Below, piece after piece: positions 1 to 8,581 of a stretch of 64,000 nucleotides of DNA (its first letter is position 1; every line of letters begins with the position of its first letter). The notes beneath the pieces are model-generated. The model saw only the letters and a program-made list of their open reading frames with translations. It was not told where the DNA came from and searched no databases. The position numbers and the translations under genes are program-made. Origin of the DNA: Sphingomonadales bacterium UBA7471 (GTDB lineage Bacteria; Pseudomonadota; Alphaproteobacteria; Sphingomonadales; Sphingomonadaceae); the NCBI GenBank assembly GCA_002479765.1, contig DLOZ01000004.1:1-64000 (forward strand), written 5' to 3'.

Positions 1-126
1 GGCGACAACATCAAGATGGTTGTCACCCTGATCAACCCGGTCGCAATGGACGAAGGCCTGCGCTTCGCAATCCGCGAAGGTGGCCGCACCGTTGGTTCGG
101 GGGTTGTCAGCAACATCACGAAGTAA
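1..126 (+). CDS. tuf: Elongation factor Tu, C-terminal end (partial)
   Basis: Only the last 41 codons are in the window. The reading frame (ending GSGVVSNITK, stop TAA at 124-126) matches the C-terminus of beta-barrel domain 3 of EF-Tu, the GTPase that carries aminoacyl-tRNA to the ribosome. The REGGRTVGSGVV segment is highly conserved in EF-Tu. The gene lies just upstream of rpsJ, the usual str-S10 junction. A rho-independent terminator follows directly, so tuf is probably at least partly uncoupled from rpsJ. Confidence 0.96.
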   Translation, partial: GDNIKMVVTLINPVAMDEGLRFAIREGGRTVGSGVVSNITK

Positions 127-140
127 TATAGGCCGCGCTT

Positions 141-175
141 CCCGCCCGACTCTGTGATTCGGGCGGGGCGGTTTT
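141..175 (+). terminator. Rho-independent terminator after tuf
   Basis: A perfect 9-bp GC-rich inverted repeat (CCCGCCCGA at 141-149, TCGGGCGGG at 159-167, 9-nt loop) is followed by GCGG and a run of five T (171-175). It should end the tuf transcript, or attenuate read-through into rpsJ about 100 nt further on. Confidence 0.85.
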
Positions 176-273
176 TAGAATTTCAAAACAGCTGTTCCGG
201 CTTCGAAAGCGCAAGTCGGAATGGCTGTTTTTCGGCTCTTTGATATTGATAGAATTTGGAAATTGGTGAACCC

Positions 274-585
274 ATGGAAACGCAGAATATTCGCATCCGT
301 CTGAAAGCATTTGACCATCGCGTCCTCGATCAGGCGACTGGCGATATCGCAGACACCGCACGCCGCACTGGCGCGCTTATCCGTGGTCCAATTCCACTTC
401 CTACCCGTATCGAAAAGTTCACAGTGAACCGCGGACCGCACGTTGACAAAAAGTCGCGCGAGCAGTTCGAAGTTCGTACTTATAAAAGGCTGCTCGACAT
501 TGTGCAGCCCACGCCACAGACCGTAGACGCGCTGATGAAGCTCGACCTTGCTGCCGGCGTGAATGTCGAAATCAAATTGGCGTAA
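274..585 (+). CDS. rpsJ: 30S ribosomal protein S10
   Basis: This 103-residue protein begins METQNIRIRLKAFDH and carries the S10 signatures IRGPIPLPT and HVDKKSREQFE. S10 is a head protein of the small subunit and also forms the NusB-S10 antitermination complex. An in-frame TTG lies six codons upstream at 256, but the ATG at 274 gives the normal S10 length and N-terminus. The gene follows tuf and its terminator, and a long untranslated stretch separates it from rplC, unlike the tight spacing through most of the cluster. Confidence 0.96.
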   Translation: METQNIRIRLKAFDHRVLDQATGDIADTARRTGALIRGPIPLPTRIEKFTVNRGPHVDKKSREQFEVRTYKRLLDIVQPTPQTVDALMKLDLAAGVNVEIKLA

Positions 586-798
586 GCCGATATCTCTACG
601 AAAGTAGAGTGAGACAATAGGAATACCGCCGAGTTTACTCGGGCTGCGTTCCCCGTCTTACCAGATTGCTCATTACGATGGGCCACTGGTGCCTAGCCCG
701 GACGGGGCAATGCTTAAAAATTCAGGGCTGGATTTAGGCGTCACGCCCTCCTGGCAATCCTGCCAGCCGGGCCTCTGACATAAGTTGGAGTATGGATC
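586..798 (+). promoter_or_regulatory. Structured untranslated leader between rpsJ and rplC
   Basis: This 213-nt gap is the longest non-coding stretch inside the S10-spc part of the cluster and can fold extensively. Hairpin A is CCGAG/CTCGG (629-633, 638-642, TTTA loop). Stem B is CCCCGTC/GACGGGG (651-657, 701-707), enclosing ACCAG/CTGGT (660-664, 686-690). Pairing C, CGGGCT/AGCCCG (640-645, 695-700), competes with both A and B. Near rplC, GGCG/CGCC (737-740, 744-747) competes with a hairpin with arms CTGGCA/TGCCAG (751-756, 761-766) extended by GCCC/GGGC (745-748, 769-772). A control element for rplC and downstream genes is inferred. I know of no named motif that fits. Confidence 0.5.
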
Positions 799-1629
799 AT
801 GCGCACTGGCGTGATCGCGAAAAAGATGGGTATGATGCGCCTCTTCAATGAAGATGGCCGTCACGTACCTGTGACCGTTTTGGCGCTGGAAGGCTGCCAA
901 GTGGTCGGAGCCCGCAATGCAGAGAAGGATGGCTATTTTGCTGTTCGTCTCGGTGCCGGCGCCCGTAAAGCGAAAAATGTAAACAAACCACAGCGCGGCG
1001 AGTTCGCTAAAGCACAGGTCGAGCCAAAAGCTCGCGTTGCTGAATTCCGCGTTGATAATGCCGACGGCTTGCTGCCCGTCGGCGCTTCTCTTTCCGCAGA
1101 CCATTTTGTTGACGGCCAGCTCGTCGACATCACGGGCCACACGCAGGGTAAAGGCTTTGCCGGCGCCATGAAGCGTTGGGGCTTCGGTGGTATGCGTGCA
1201 TCGCATGGTGTGTCCATCACCCACCGTGCCCATGGTTCGACTGGCCAACGCCAGGATCCAGGCAAGGTGTTCAAGAACAAGAAGATGGCCGGTCACATGG
1301 GTGACCGTCAGCGCACACAACAAAATCTTGAAGTCGTCCGCACTGATGTTGCGCGCGGCCTCATCTTCGTAAAGGGTTCGGTACCTGGCGCGAAGAACGG
1401 TTGGTTGCTTGTTCGCGACGCCGTCAAGGTTCCTACACCTGAAGCTGCTCCGTTCCCCGGCGCGTTGAAGAATGACAATGAAGCCCCAGTGGTGGAAGAC
1501 GTCATCATCAACACCGAAGTTGAAGTTGCAGACACCCCCGCTGTCGAAGCTGAAGCGCCTGCCGCTGAAGCTGCGCCCGCTGTCGAAGCACCTGCTGCTG
1601 ACGCCGGCGAAGAAAAGAAGGAGGGCTAA
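799..1629 (+). CDS. rplC: 50S ribosomal protein L3, with acidic C-terminal tail
   Basis: L3 is an early-assembling large-subunit protein whose long loop reaches toward the peptidyl transferase centre. The loop is visible (MKRWGFGG, HRAHGSTGQRQDPGKVFKNKKMAGHMG), including the Gln of the GQ pair that PrmB methylates in E. coli. The protein is 276 residues against about 210 in E. coli. The excess is a C-terminal tail from about residue 215, rich in Ala, Glu, Pro and Val. It is the first gene after the structured leader and is followed three bases later by rplD. Confidence 0.96.
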   Translation: MRTGVIAKKMGMMRLFNEDGRHVPVTVLALEGCQVVGARNAEKDGYFAVRLGAGARKAKNVNKPQRGEFAKAQVEPKARVAEFRVDNADGLLPVGASLSADHFVDGQLVDITGHTQGKGFAGAMKRWGFGGMRASHGVSITHRAHGSTGQRQDPGKVFKNKKMAGHMGDRQRTQQNLEVVRTDVARGLIFVKGSVPGAKNGWLLVRDAVKVPTPEAAPFPGALKNDNEAPVVEDVIINTEVEVADTPAVEAEAPAAEAAPAVEAPAADAGEEKKEG

Positions 1630-1632
1630 GCC

Positions 1633-2259
1633 ATGAAGCTCAAGGTTCAAACCCTCGACGCCAAGGCAAAGGGCGACATCGATCTGAATGACGACGTATT
1701 TGGCATTGAGCCACGCGCCGACATTCTGCACCGTGTTGTTACTTGGCAGCGTGAAAAGGCCCGCGGTACGGCTCGTCCAACCCGCGAGCGTTCAGACGTT
1801 GCACGCACCGGCAAGAAATTCGGCAACCAAAAGGGTGGCGGTTCTGCCCGTCACGGTGACCGCGCTGCTCCGATCTTCATCGGTGGTGGTAAGGCCCATG
1901 GTGCCCGCCTGCGTGACTTTAACCCATCGTTGAACAAGAAGATCCGCGCATTGGGTCTGAAGATGGCGCTTTCGAGCAAGGCTAAGGCTGGTTCGCTTAT
2001 CGTTCTTGAAGATCTTGATCTGGCTGCTGCAAAGACTGCGGCGCTTAAGGGTCAGGTTGGCAAGCTCGGTTTCGGCAAGACGACGCTGGTTATCGACGGC
2101 GACACCGTCAACGACAATTTCCGTATGGCTTCGGCTAACCTGGTCGGCATCAACGTGATGCCTGCTGTTGGTGCCAATGTTTATGACATTTTGAAGCATG
2201 ACACGCTGGTCTTGACCCGCGCTGCGGTCGAGAAACTGGAGGCCCGTTTCAATGGCTAA
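1633..2259 (+). CDS. rplD: 50S ribosomal protein L4
   Basis: This 208-residue protein has the L4 core motifs RTGKKFGNQKGGGSARHGD (the extended loop lining the exit tunnel) and GGGKAHGAR. In E. coli, L4 is also the autogenous regulator of the S10 operon, acting on a leader ahead of rpsJ. Here the only obvious structured leader lies ahead of rplC, and whether L4 acts on it is unknown. The end of the gene overlaps the start of rplW by 8 nt, which implies translational coupling. Confidence 0.96.
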   Translation: MKLKVQTLDAKAKGDIDLNDDVFGIEPRADILHRVVTWQREKARGTARPTRERSDVARTGKKFGNQKGGGSARHGDRAAPIFIGGGKAHGARLRDFNPSLNKKIRALGLKMALSSKAKAGSLIVLEDLDLAAAKTAALKGQVGKLGFGKTTLVIDGDTVNDNFRMASANLVGINVMPAVGANVYDILKHDTLVLTRAAVEKLEARFNG

Positions 2260-2560
2260 GGATAAAGCAATCGACGTGCGTCATTATGACGTGATCGTTG
2301 CACCGCACATCACCGAAAAGGCGACCCTGCTGTCGGAGCACAACGCTGTTGTGTTCAAAGTCACGGGTAGCTCGACCAAGCCACAGATCAAGGCAGCTGT
2401 TGAAGCCTTGTTCGACGTCAAGGTCCTGAACGTGAATACGCTCGTGCAAAAGGGCAAAACCAAGCGCTGGAAGGGCAAGCCCTACACGCGTTCGGATGTC
2501 AAAAAAGCAATCGTCACTTTGGCCGAAGGCCAGAGCATTGACGTGACCACCGGTATTTAA
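2252..2560 (+). CDS. rplW: 50S ribosomal protein L23
   Basis: L23 (102 residues) sits at the polypeptide exit and is a docking site for trigger factor and SRP. The sequence has the typical VIVAPHITEKATLL N-terminus and the KGKTKRWKGKPYTRSDVKKA segment. The ATG lies inside the last codons of rplD (8-nt overlap). rplB follows after 10 nt. Confidence 0.95.
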   Translation: MAKDKAIDVRHYDVIVAPHITEKATLLSEHNAVVFKVTGSSTKPQIKAAVEALFDVKVLNVNTLVQKGKTKRWKGKPYTRSDVKKAIVTLAEGQSIDVTTGI

Positions 2561-2570
2561 GGGCAGGATA

Positions 2571-3407
<837 letters not shown>

Positions 3408-3410
3408 CTC

Positions 3411-3686
3411 ATGTCTCGTTCCGTCTGGAAAGGTCCGTTTGTTGACCTCTATCTGCTGAAAAAAGCAGAAACCGCTCAGGAATCATCGAAGGCTGCGCCG
3501 ATCAAGACTTGGTCGCGTCGCTCGACAATCCTGCCTCAGTTCGTTGGCCTGACGTTCAGCGTCTATAATGGCCACAAGTTCATTCCCGTTTCGGTGAATG
3601 AGGACATGGTCGGCCATAAGCTTGGTGAGTTCGCTCCAACGCGTACTTATCATGGCCATGGCGCAGATAAGAAGGGCAAACGCTAA
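3411..3686 (+). CDS. rpsS: 30S ribosomal protein S19
   Basis: This 91-residue protein begins MSRSVWKGPFVD and contains VYNGHKFIPV and GHKLGEFAPTRTYHGH, all diagnostic of S19, which binds the 16S rRNA head with S13. Its stop codon shares one base with the rplV start (TAATG), so translation is probably coupled. Confidence 0.96.
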   Translation: MSRSVWKGPFVDLYLLKKAETAQESSKAAPIKTWSRRSTILPQFVGLTFSVYNGHKFIPVSVNEDMVGHKLGEFAPTRTYHGHGADKKGKR

Positions 3687-4066
3687 TGGGTAAGGCATCC
3701 GCACCCCGTCGCGTCGCCGACAATGAAGCTCTGGCAGTGGGCACAACCATTCGTGGTTCTGCTCAAAAGCTTGGCCTCGTTGCCGCGCTGATCCGTGGCA
3801 AGAAAGCCGAAGACGCGCTCAACATTCTGAAATTCTCCACAAAGGGAATGGCAGAAGACGTGCGCAAGGTTCTGGCATCCGCCATCGCCAACGCCGAAAA
3901 CAACCATAACCTTGACGTCGACAGCCTTGTCGTTGCCGAGGCAAGCGTTGGCAAGGCACTGACCATGAAGCGTTTCATGGCACGTGGCCGCGGCAAATCG
4001 AGCCGGATCATCAAACCATTCAGCCGTCTGCGCATCGTTGTGCGCGAACAGCAAGAAGAGGCATAA
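3686..4066 (+). CDS. rplV: 50S ribosomal protein L22
   Basis: L22 (126 residues) contributes a beta-hairpin to the constriction of the exit tunnel. Visible signatures are VAALIRGKKAEDALNIL, SAIANAENNH and the hairpin RGRGKSSRIIKPFSR. It starts within the rpsS stop (TAATG), and rpsC begins three bases after its stop. Confidence 0.95.
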   Translation: MGKASAPRRVADNEALAVGTTIRGSAQKLGLVAALIRGKKAEDALNILKFSTKGMAEDVRKVLASAIANAENNHNLDVDSLVVAEASVGKALTMKRFMARGRGKSSRIIKPFSRLRIVVREQQEEA

Positions 4067-4069
4067 GTC

Positions 4070-4774
4070 ATGGGTCAGAAATCAAATCCAATCGGGCTTC
4101 GCCTGCAGATCAACCGGACTTGGGATAGCCGCTGGTACGCCGAAGGTGCGGACTATGGCCGCATGCTTCTGGAAGATATCAAGATCCGCAAGTTCATCTT
4201 TGAAACACTGCCACAAGCAGCGATTTCAAAGGTCGTCATCGAGCGTCCTGCCAAGAATTGCCGCGTTTCAATCTACGCAGCACGTCCTGGCGTGATCATC
4301 GGCAAGAAGGGTGCGGACATTGAGAAGCTGAAAAAGCAGATCAACCAGTTCACCACCGCTGAAGTGTCTTTGAACATCGTTGAAATCCGCAAGCCGGAAG
4401 TCGACGCGAAGCTCGTAGCGCAGGGTATTGCTGACCAGCTTATCCGTCGTATCGCATTCCGTCGCGCCATGAAGCGCGCGATGCAATCGGCGATGCGTCT
4501 GGGAGCAGAAGGTATCAAGATTACCTGCGGTGGTCGTTTGGGCGGCGCAGAAATCGCACGCGTTGAATCGTACCGTGAAGGCCGCGTGCCTGCGCATACG
4601 CTTCGTGCCAACATTGACTATGCTGAAGCCGAAGCACTCACTGCTTATGGCATCATCGGCATTAAATGCTGGATCTTCAAAGGCGAAATCTTGGGTCATG
4701 ACCCAATGGCAACTGACCGACTGATGATGGAAGCACAGACTTCCGGCGTCCGTCCGCAGTCTGACCGCCGCTAA
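4070..4774 (+). CDS. rpsC: 30S ribosomal protein S3
   Basis: The 234-residue protein starts MGQKSNPIGLRL, has a KH domain with the GKKG loop (PGVIIGKKGADIEKL) and the C-terminal domain block GRLGGAEIARVE. S3 lies at the mRNA entry channel with S4 and S5 and contributes to ribosomal helicase activity. The spacing to rplP (16 nt) is one of the wider gaps in this tightly packed stretch. Confidence 0.96.
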   Translation: MGQKSNPIGLRLQINRTWDSRWYAEGADYGRMLLEDIKIRKFIFETLPQAAISKVVIERPAKNCRVSIYAARPGVIIGKKGADIEKLKKQINQFTTAEVSLNIVEIRKPEVDAKLVAQGIADQLIRRIAFRRAMKRAMQSAMRLGAEGIKITCGGRLGGAEIARVESYREGRVPAHTLRANIDYAEAEALTAYGIIGIKCWIFKGEILGHDPMATDRLMMEAQTSGVRPQSDRR

Positions 4775-4790
4775 AGGTTAGGAACGAGAC

Positions 4791-5225
4791 ATGTTGCAAC
4801 CAAAGAAAACAAAGTTCCGCAAGCAGTTCAAGGGACGCATCAAGGGCGAAGCCAAGGGCGGGTCTGACCTGAACTTCGGTTCATACGGCCTGAAGGCGCT
4901 TGAACCAGAGCGGATTACCGCACGTCAAATCGAAGCGGCCCGCCGCGCGATTACGCGTCACATCCGCCGTCAGGGCCGTTTGTGGATCCGTATCTTCCCG
5001 GACGTGCCAGTCACGAAAAAGCCTGCCGAAGTTCGTCAGGGTAAGGGCAAGGGTTCGGTCGAATATTGGGCAGCCAAGGTTAAGCCTGGCCGTATCATGT
5101 TTGAACTCGACGGTGTTCCCGGTCCAATCGCGGCTGTCGCATTTCAGCGTGCAGCCATGAAACTGCCAATCAAGACCAAGGTCGTGGCGCGTCTCGGCGA
5201 CACCTCGCATCTGGGAGCATCATAA
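4791..5225 (+). CDS. rplP: 50S ribosomal protein L16
   Basis: L16 (144 residues) helps position the A-site tRNA elbow. The N-terminus MLQPKKTKFRKQFKGR and the segments LWIRIFPDVPVTKKPAEVRQGKGKG and VKPGRIMFEL are characteristic, and the length is normal. rpmC starts one base after its stop. Confidence 0.96.
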   Translation: MLQPKKTKFRKQFKGRIKGEAKGGSDLNFGSYGLKALEPERITARQIEAARRAITRHIRRQGRLWIRIFPDVPVTKKPAEVRQGKGKGSVEYWAAKVKPGRIMFELDGVPGPIAAVAFQRAAMKLPIKTKVVARLGDTSHLGAS

Positions 5226-5226
5226 G

Positions 5227-5436
5227 ATGAGCAAAACCGAAGATCTCCGCGTCAAGAGCGACGATCAGCTTGCTGTTCAGCTCGGCGAATTGAAGCGCGA
5301 AGCGTTTAACCTGCGTTTCCAATCGGCCACTGGCCAGATGGAAAAGCCGGCACGTGTGCGTGAAGTGCGTCGTGACATCGCCCGCATCAAAACCCTGCAG
5401 GGTGAGCGCCAGCGCGCCGCCGCAAAGACGGCATAA
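5227..5436 (+). CDS. rpmC: 50S ribosomal protein L29
   Basis: This short (69-residue) helical protein carries the L29 core LGELKREAFNLRFQSATGQ and the helix VREVRRDIARIKTL. L29 lies near the tunnel exit next to L23. The order rplP-rpmC-rpsQ is canonical, and the next start codon follows 10 nt downstream. Confidence 0.94.
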   Translation: MSKTEDLRVKSDDQLAVQLGELKREAFNLRFQSATGQMEKPARVREVRRDIARIKTLQGERQRAAAKTA

Positions 5437-5446
5437 GGAGCTACCC

Positions 5447-5710
5447 ATGCCAAAACGTATTCTCACCGGGACCGTGGTCTCCGACAAGAATGACAAGACC
5501 ATTGTCGTCCTCGTCGAGCGCAAAGTGAAGCACCCGCTTTACGGCAAGATCATTCGTCGCACGAAGAAGTATCACGCCCATGACGAAAACAACGTCGTGA
5601 AAGAGGGCCAAGTCGTCCGCATCGAAGAGTGCGCGCCGATTTCCAAAAACAAGACCTGGCGCTTGGTAGCTGACGCTGCCGCCCCGGCCGCCGCAACGAA
5701 GGAGGATTGA
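5447..5710 (+). CDS. rpsQ: 30S ribosomal protein S17
   Basis: S17 (87 residues) binds 16S rRNA early in assembly. The OB-fold signatures GTVVSDKNDKTIVVLVERKVKHPLYGK and EGQVVRIEECAPISKNKTWR are clear. The ATG at 5447 is chosen because GGAG (5437-5440) lies at the right distance and it gives the family N-terminus MPKRILTG, although the frame is open further upstream. A short Ala-rich tail follows residue 78. Confidence 0.95.
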   Translation: MPKRILTGTVVSDKNDKTIVVLVERKVKHPLYGKIIRRTKKYHAHDENNVVKEGQVVRIEECAPISKNKTWRLVADAAAPAAATKED

Positions 5711-5714
5711 TTCC

Positions 5715-6083
5715 ATGATTCAGATGCAATCCAATCTCGATGTTGCGGACAACAGCGGCGCAAAGCGCGTTCAGTGCATCAAGGTGCTTGGCGGTTCCAA
5801 GCGTCGCGTGGCTGGCGTGGGCGACATCATCGTGGTGTCGATCAAAGAAGCTGCACCGCGCGGTAAGGTAAAGAAGGGTGACGTGCACAAGGCCGTTATC
5901 GTTCGTACCCGCAAAGACATCCGCCGTGCAGACGGTTCGGTTATCCGCTTCGACTCCAATGCTGCCGTTCTTATCGGCAACAACAAGGAGCCGATTGGCA
6001 CACGTATCTTCGGACCAGTGGTTCGTGAGTTGCGCGCCAAGAACCACATGAAAATTATCAGCTTGGCACCGGAGGTGCTATAA
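5715..6083 (+). CDS. rplN: 50S ribosomal protein L14
   Basis: This 122-residue protein begins MIQMQSNLDVADNSGAK and has the L14 blocks VLGGSKRR, VGDIIVVSIKEA and NKEPIGTRIFGPV. L14 lies at the intersubunit face near the translational GTPase site and is the binding partner of the silencing factor RsfS. rplX starts two bases after the stop. Confidence 0.96.
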   Translation: MIQMQSNLDVADNSGAKRVQCIKVLGGSKRRVAGVGDIIVVSIKEAAPRGKVKKGDVHKAVIVRTRKDIRRADGSVIRFDSNAAVLIGNNKEPIGTRIFGPVVRELRAKNHMKIISLAPEVL

Positions 6084-6085
6084 CA

Positions 6086-6406
6086 ATGGCTCTGGCAAAA
6101 ATCAAAAAGGGTGACACGGTCGTCGTGCTCGCCGGTAAAGACAAGGGCAAATCCGGCGAAGTAACCGCCGTAATGCCTAAGGATAGCAAAGTCGTCGTCG
6201 CAGGCGTAAACATTGCTGTGCGTCACCGGAAAGCTTCGCAGGCAAACCCACAGGGTGGTCTCGATCGCTTTGAAGCACCGCTGCACATTTCGAATGTGGC
6301 TTTGGCGGATCCGAAAACAGGCAAGGCAACACGCGTTCGCGTGGAAACCAAGGACGGCAAGAAGGTCCGCGTGGCCGTGAAGTCCGGGGAGACGATCAGT
6401 GGCTGA
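6086..6406 (+). CDS. rplX: 50S ribosomal protein L24
   Basis: L24 (106 residues) initiates large-subunit assembly. The KOW motif is visible at the N-terminus (KIKKGDTVVVLAGKDKGKSGEV), followed by VAGVNIAVRHRK. The gene overlaps the GTG start of rplE by 8 nt. Confidence 0.95.
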   Translation: MALAKIKKGDTVVVLAGKDKGKSGEVTAVMPKDSKVVVAGVNIAVRHRKASQANPQGGLDRFEAPLHISNVALADPKTGKATRVRVETKDGKKVRVAVKSGETISG

Positions 6407-6983
6407 TACCAAATATACTCCACGTATGAAGAAGCTGTACGACGATACCGTCGTCAAAGGCTTGACTGAAAAGTTCGGTTACACAAACCGCTTCGCAGTG
6501 CCAAAGATCGAAAAGATCACACTCAACATGGGTGTTGGTGAAGGTTCGCAGGACAAGAAGAAGGTTACGACCGCTCTTGCTGAAATGGAACTGATCGCTG
6601 GTCAAAAGCCAGTCATCACCAAGGCGAAGAAATCCATCGCTGGCTTCAAGCTGCGTGAAGGCATGCCAATCGGCGTGAAAGTCACGCTGCGTGGCGCCCA
6701 GATGTATGAATTTCTGGATCGCCTCGTGACCATCGCAATGCCACGCATTCGTGATTTCCGTGGCCTGAACCCAAAGAGCTTTGATGGCCGTGGCAACTTT
6801 GCGATGGGTCTCAAGGAACAGATCATTTTCCCAGAAATCAGCTATGACGCCATCGATACGGTGCGCGGCATGGATGTGATCGTAACGACTTCGGCAAACT
6901 CGGACGACGAGGCGCGCGAACTGCTTAAGCTGTTCGGCTTCCCGTTCCCTGTAGAAGAAGCTGACGAAAAGGCGGCTGCATAA
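6399..6983 (+). CDS. rplE: 50S ribosomal protein L5 (GTG start)
   Basis: L5 (194 residues) binds 5S rRNA and contacts the P-site tRNA. Motifs include KITLNMGVGEG, AGQKPVITKAKKSIAGFKLREG and RIRDFRGLNPKSFDGRGN. The start is GTG at 6399, lying within the end of rplX, with GGGGAGA at 6386-6392 as a good ribosome binding site. No ATG fits the family N-terminus. rpsN follows with a one-base TAATG overlap. Confidence 0.95.
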   Translation: MADTKYTPRMKKLYDDTVVKGLTEKFGYTNRFAVPKIEKITLNMGVGEGSQDKKKVTTALAEMELIAGQKPVITKAKKSIAGFKLREGMPIGVKVTLRGAQMYEFLDRLVTIAMPRIRDFRGLNPKSFDGRGNFAMGLKEQIIFPEISYDAIDTVRGMDVIVTTSANSDDEARELLKLFGFPFPVEEADEKAAA

Positions 6984-7288
6984 TGGCTAAACTGAGCTCC
7001 ATAAACAAGAACGAGCGTCGCAAGAAGCTGGCGAAGAAATACGCCGGACGTTATGCGAAGTTGAAGGCGATGGCGAAAGACCAGTCGTTGGATGACAGCG
7101 AGCGTTTGATTGCACGCCTGAAAATGGCTGAAATCCCCCGCAATGGTAACCCGCACCGCGTGCGCAACCGTTGCGAAACCACCGGGCGTCCTCGCGGCGT
7201 ATACCGTAAATTCAAGCTGAACCGTATCGAACTGCGTAATCTTGCCAATAAGGGCATGATCCCGGGCGTTACGAAGTCGAGCTGGTAA
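6983..7288 (+). CDS. rpsN: 30S ribosomal protein S14 (zinc-independent form)
   Basis: This 101-residue S14 is the long form without the zinc ribbon. Only a single Cys is present (RCETTGRPRGVYRKF) instead of the CxxC pairs of the zinc-binding form. The C-terminal KLNRIELRNLANKGMIPGVTKSSW is nearly invariant. S14 is a late-assembling head protein. The start shares one base with the rplE stop. Confidence 0.95.
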   Translation: MAKLSSINKNERRKKLAKKYAGRYAKLKAMAKDQSLDDSERLIARLKMAEIPRNGNPHRVRNRCETTGRPRGVYRKFKLNRIELRNLANKGMIPGVTKSSW

Positions 7289-7299
7289 GGATAAGATAG

Positions 7300-7695
7300 A
7301 TGGCAATGACCGATCCTTTGGGTGATATGCTCACCCGTATCCGCAACGGCCAGCGGGCGAAGAAAGACTCTGTAGTCTCGCCAGCGTCCAGCCTGCGTAC
7401 CCGCGTTCTCGATGTTCTGCAGCGTGAAGGCTATATTCGCGGTTACAGCGAAGAAGCTTTGGGTGCACATAAGGGCATCCGCATCGAGCTGAAATATTTC
7501 GAAGGCGCTCCTGCTATCCAGCATGTCGCCCGCGTTTCGAAGCCTGGTCGCCGCGTATATTCAGGAAGCCAAGAGCTTCCCGTTATCCGCAACGGCCTTG
7601 GCATCACCATCGTTTCGACGCCAAAGGGCGTTCTGTCTGACGCCGAAGCGCGCGCACAGAATGTCGGCGGCGAAATCCTGGCGGAGGTATTCTAA
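7300..7695 (+). CDS. rpsH: 30S ribosomal protein S8
   Basis: S8 (131 residues) begins MAMTDPLGDMLTRIRNGQ and ends with the signature VSTPKGVLSDAEARAQNVGGEILAEVF. It binds the central domain of 16S rRNA. In E. coli S8 also represses the spc operon by binding mRNA near rplE. I did not identify an equivalent site by eye. The stop overlaps the rplF start (TAATG). Confidence 0.96.
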   Translation: MAMTDPLGDMLTRIRNGQRAKKDSVVSPASSLRTRVLDVLQREGYIRGYSEEALGAHKGIRIELKYFEGAPAIQHVARVSKPGRRVYSGSQELPVIRNGLGITIVSTPKGVLSDAEARAQNVGGEILAEVF

Positions 7696-8228
7696 TGAGC
7701 CGCATTGGTAAGAAACCTGTTCCCATTCCTGCGGGCGTTACCGCCAGCATGGAAGCGGGCACGCTTTCGGTCAAAGGACCGAAGGGCGAACTGAAAATGC
7801 CTATGAGCGACCTTATCTCTTACGAGATGCAGGACGATGGCCTTTTGGTAAAGCCTGCCAATGGCAGCAAGGCAGCCCGCGCGTTTTGGGGTATGCAGCG
7901 TACGTTGGTACAGAACCTCGTTACGGGTGTGACCGAAGGCTTTACGAAAGTCCTCGAAATCACCGGCGTTGGTTATCGTGCAAACACCCAGGGCAAGATG
8001 TTGAAGCTGCAACTTGGCTACAGCCATGATGTCGACTTCGCGATCCCGGAAGGCATTGAAATCAAGACACCTGATAACACCACGGTGGAAATTTCAGGTA
8101 TCGACAAGCAGAAGGTTGGGCAGGTTGCTGCTGAAATCCGTCGCTGGAGGAAGCCAGAGCCATATAAGGGCAAGGGCATCAAGTACCGCGGCGAATATAT
8201 CTTCCGCAAGGAAGGGAAGAAGAAATAA
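7695..8228 (+). CDS. rplF: 50S ribosomal protein L6
   Basis: L6 (177 residues) starts MSRIGKKPVPIPAGV and has the two-fold repeat typical of the family, ending with the signature RRWRKPEPYKGKGIKYRGE. It lies near the sarcin-ricin loop and the factor-binding site. It overlaps both neighbours by one base. Confidence 0.96.
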   Translation: MSRIGKKPVPIPAGVTASMEAGTLSVKGPKGELKMPMSDLISYEMQDDGLLVKPANGSKAARAFWGMQRTLVQNLVTGVTEGFTKVLEITGVGYRANTQGKMLKLQLGYSHDVDFAIPEGIEIKTPDNTTVEISGIDKQKVGQVAAEIRRWRKPEPYKGKGIKYRGEYIFRKEGKKK

Positions 8229-8581
8229 TGGCAAAATTGTCTCTCTTTGCAAGGCGCCGTCAACGCGTTCGTTCGAAATTGCGGGCGCAGGTTGCTGGAC
8301 GTCCTCGTCTTTCCGTGCACCGCACTGGTCGCCACATCTATGCGCAAGTCATTGACGATTCGAAGGGCGCGACCATCGCGTCTGCCTCGACCCTCGACAA
8401 GGACGTGAAGGCTAAGAACGGCTCGACAACTGAAGCTGCGGCTGATGTTGGCAAGCGGGTAGCCGAAGCAGCTAAGAAAGCTGGCATTTCCAGCGTGGTT
8501 TTTGATCGTGGCGGGTTCCTGTTTCACGGTCGCGTCAAAGCGCTTGCTGATGCAGCGCGCGAAGGCGGATTGGAGTTCTGA
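8228..8581 (+). CDS. rplR: 50S ribosomal protein L18
   Basis: L18 (117 residues) binds 5S rRNA. Characteristic blocks are RVRSKLRAQVAGRPRLSVHRTGRHIYAQVIDD and the C-terminal FDRGGFLFHGRVKALADAAREGGLEF. Its TGA stop shares a base with the ATGATG that begins rpsE. Confidence 0.95.
   Translation: MAKLSLFARRRQRVRSKLRAQVAGRPRLSVHRTGRHIYAQVIDDSKGATIASASTLDKDVKAKNGSTTEAAADVGKRVAEAAKKAGISSVVFDRGGFLFHGRVKALADAAREGGLEF

Noticed and set aside
640..707. H-type pseudoknot in the rplC leader
   Set aside because: The pairings CGGGCT/AGCCCG and CCCCGTC/GACGGGG cross, but no linker remains between the two 3' strands, so both cannot form together. They are better read as alternatives.
673..1731. Open frame opposite rplC (about 350 codons)
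   Set aside because: Antisense to L3 with low-complexity composition mirroring the coding strand; no ribosome binding site or motifs.
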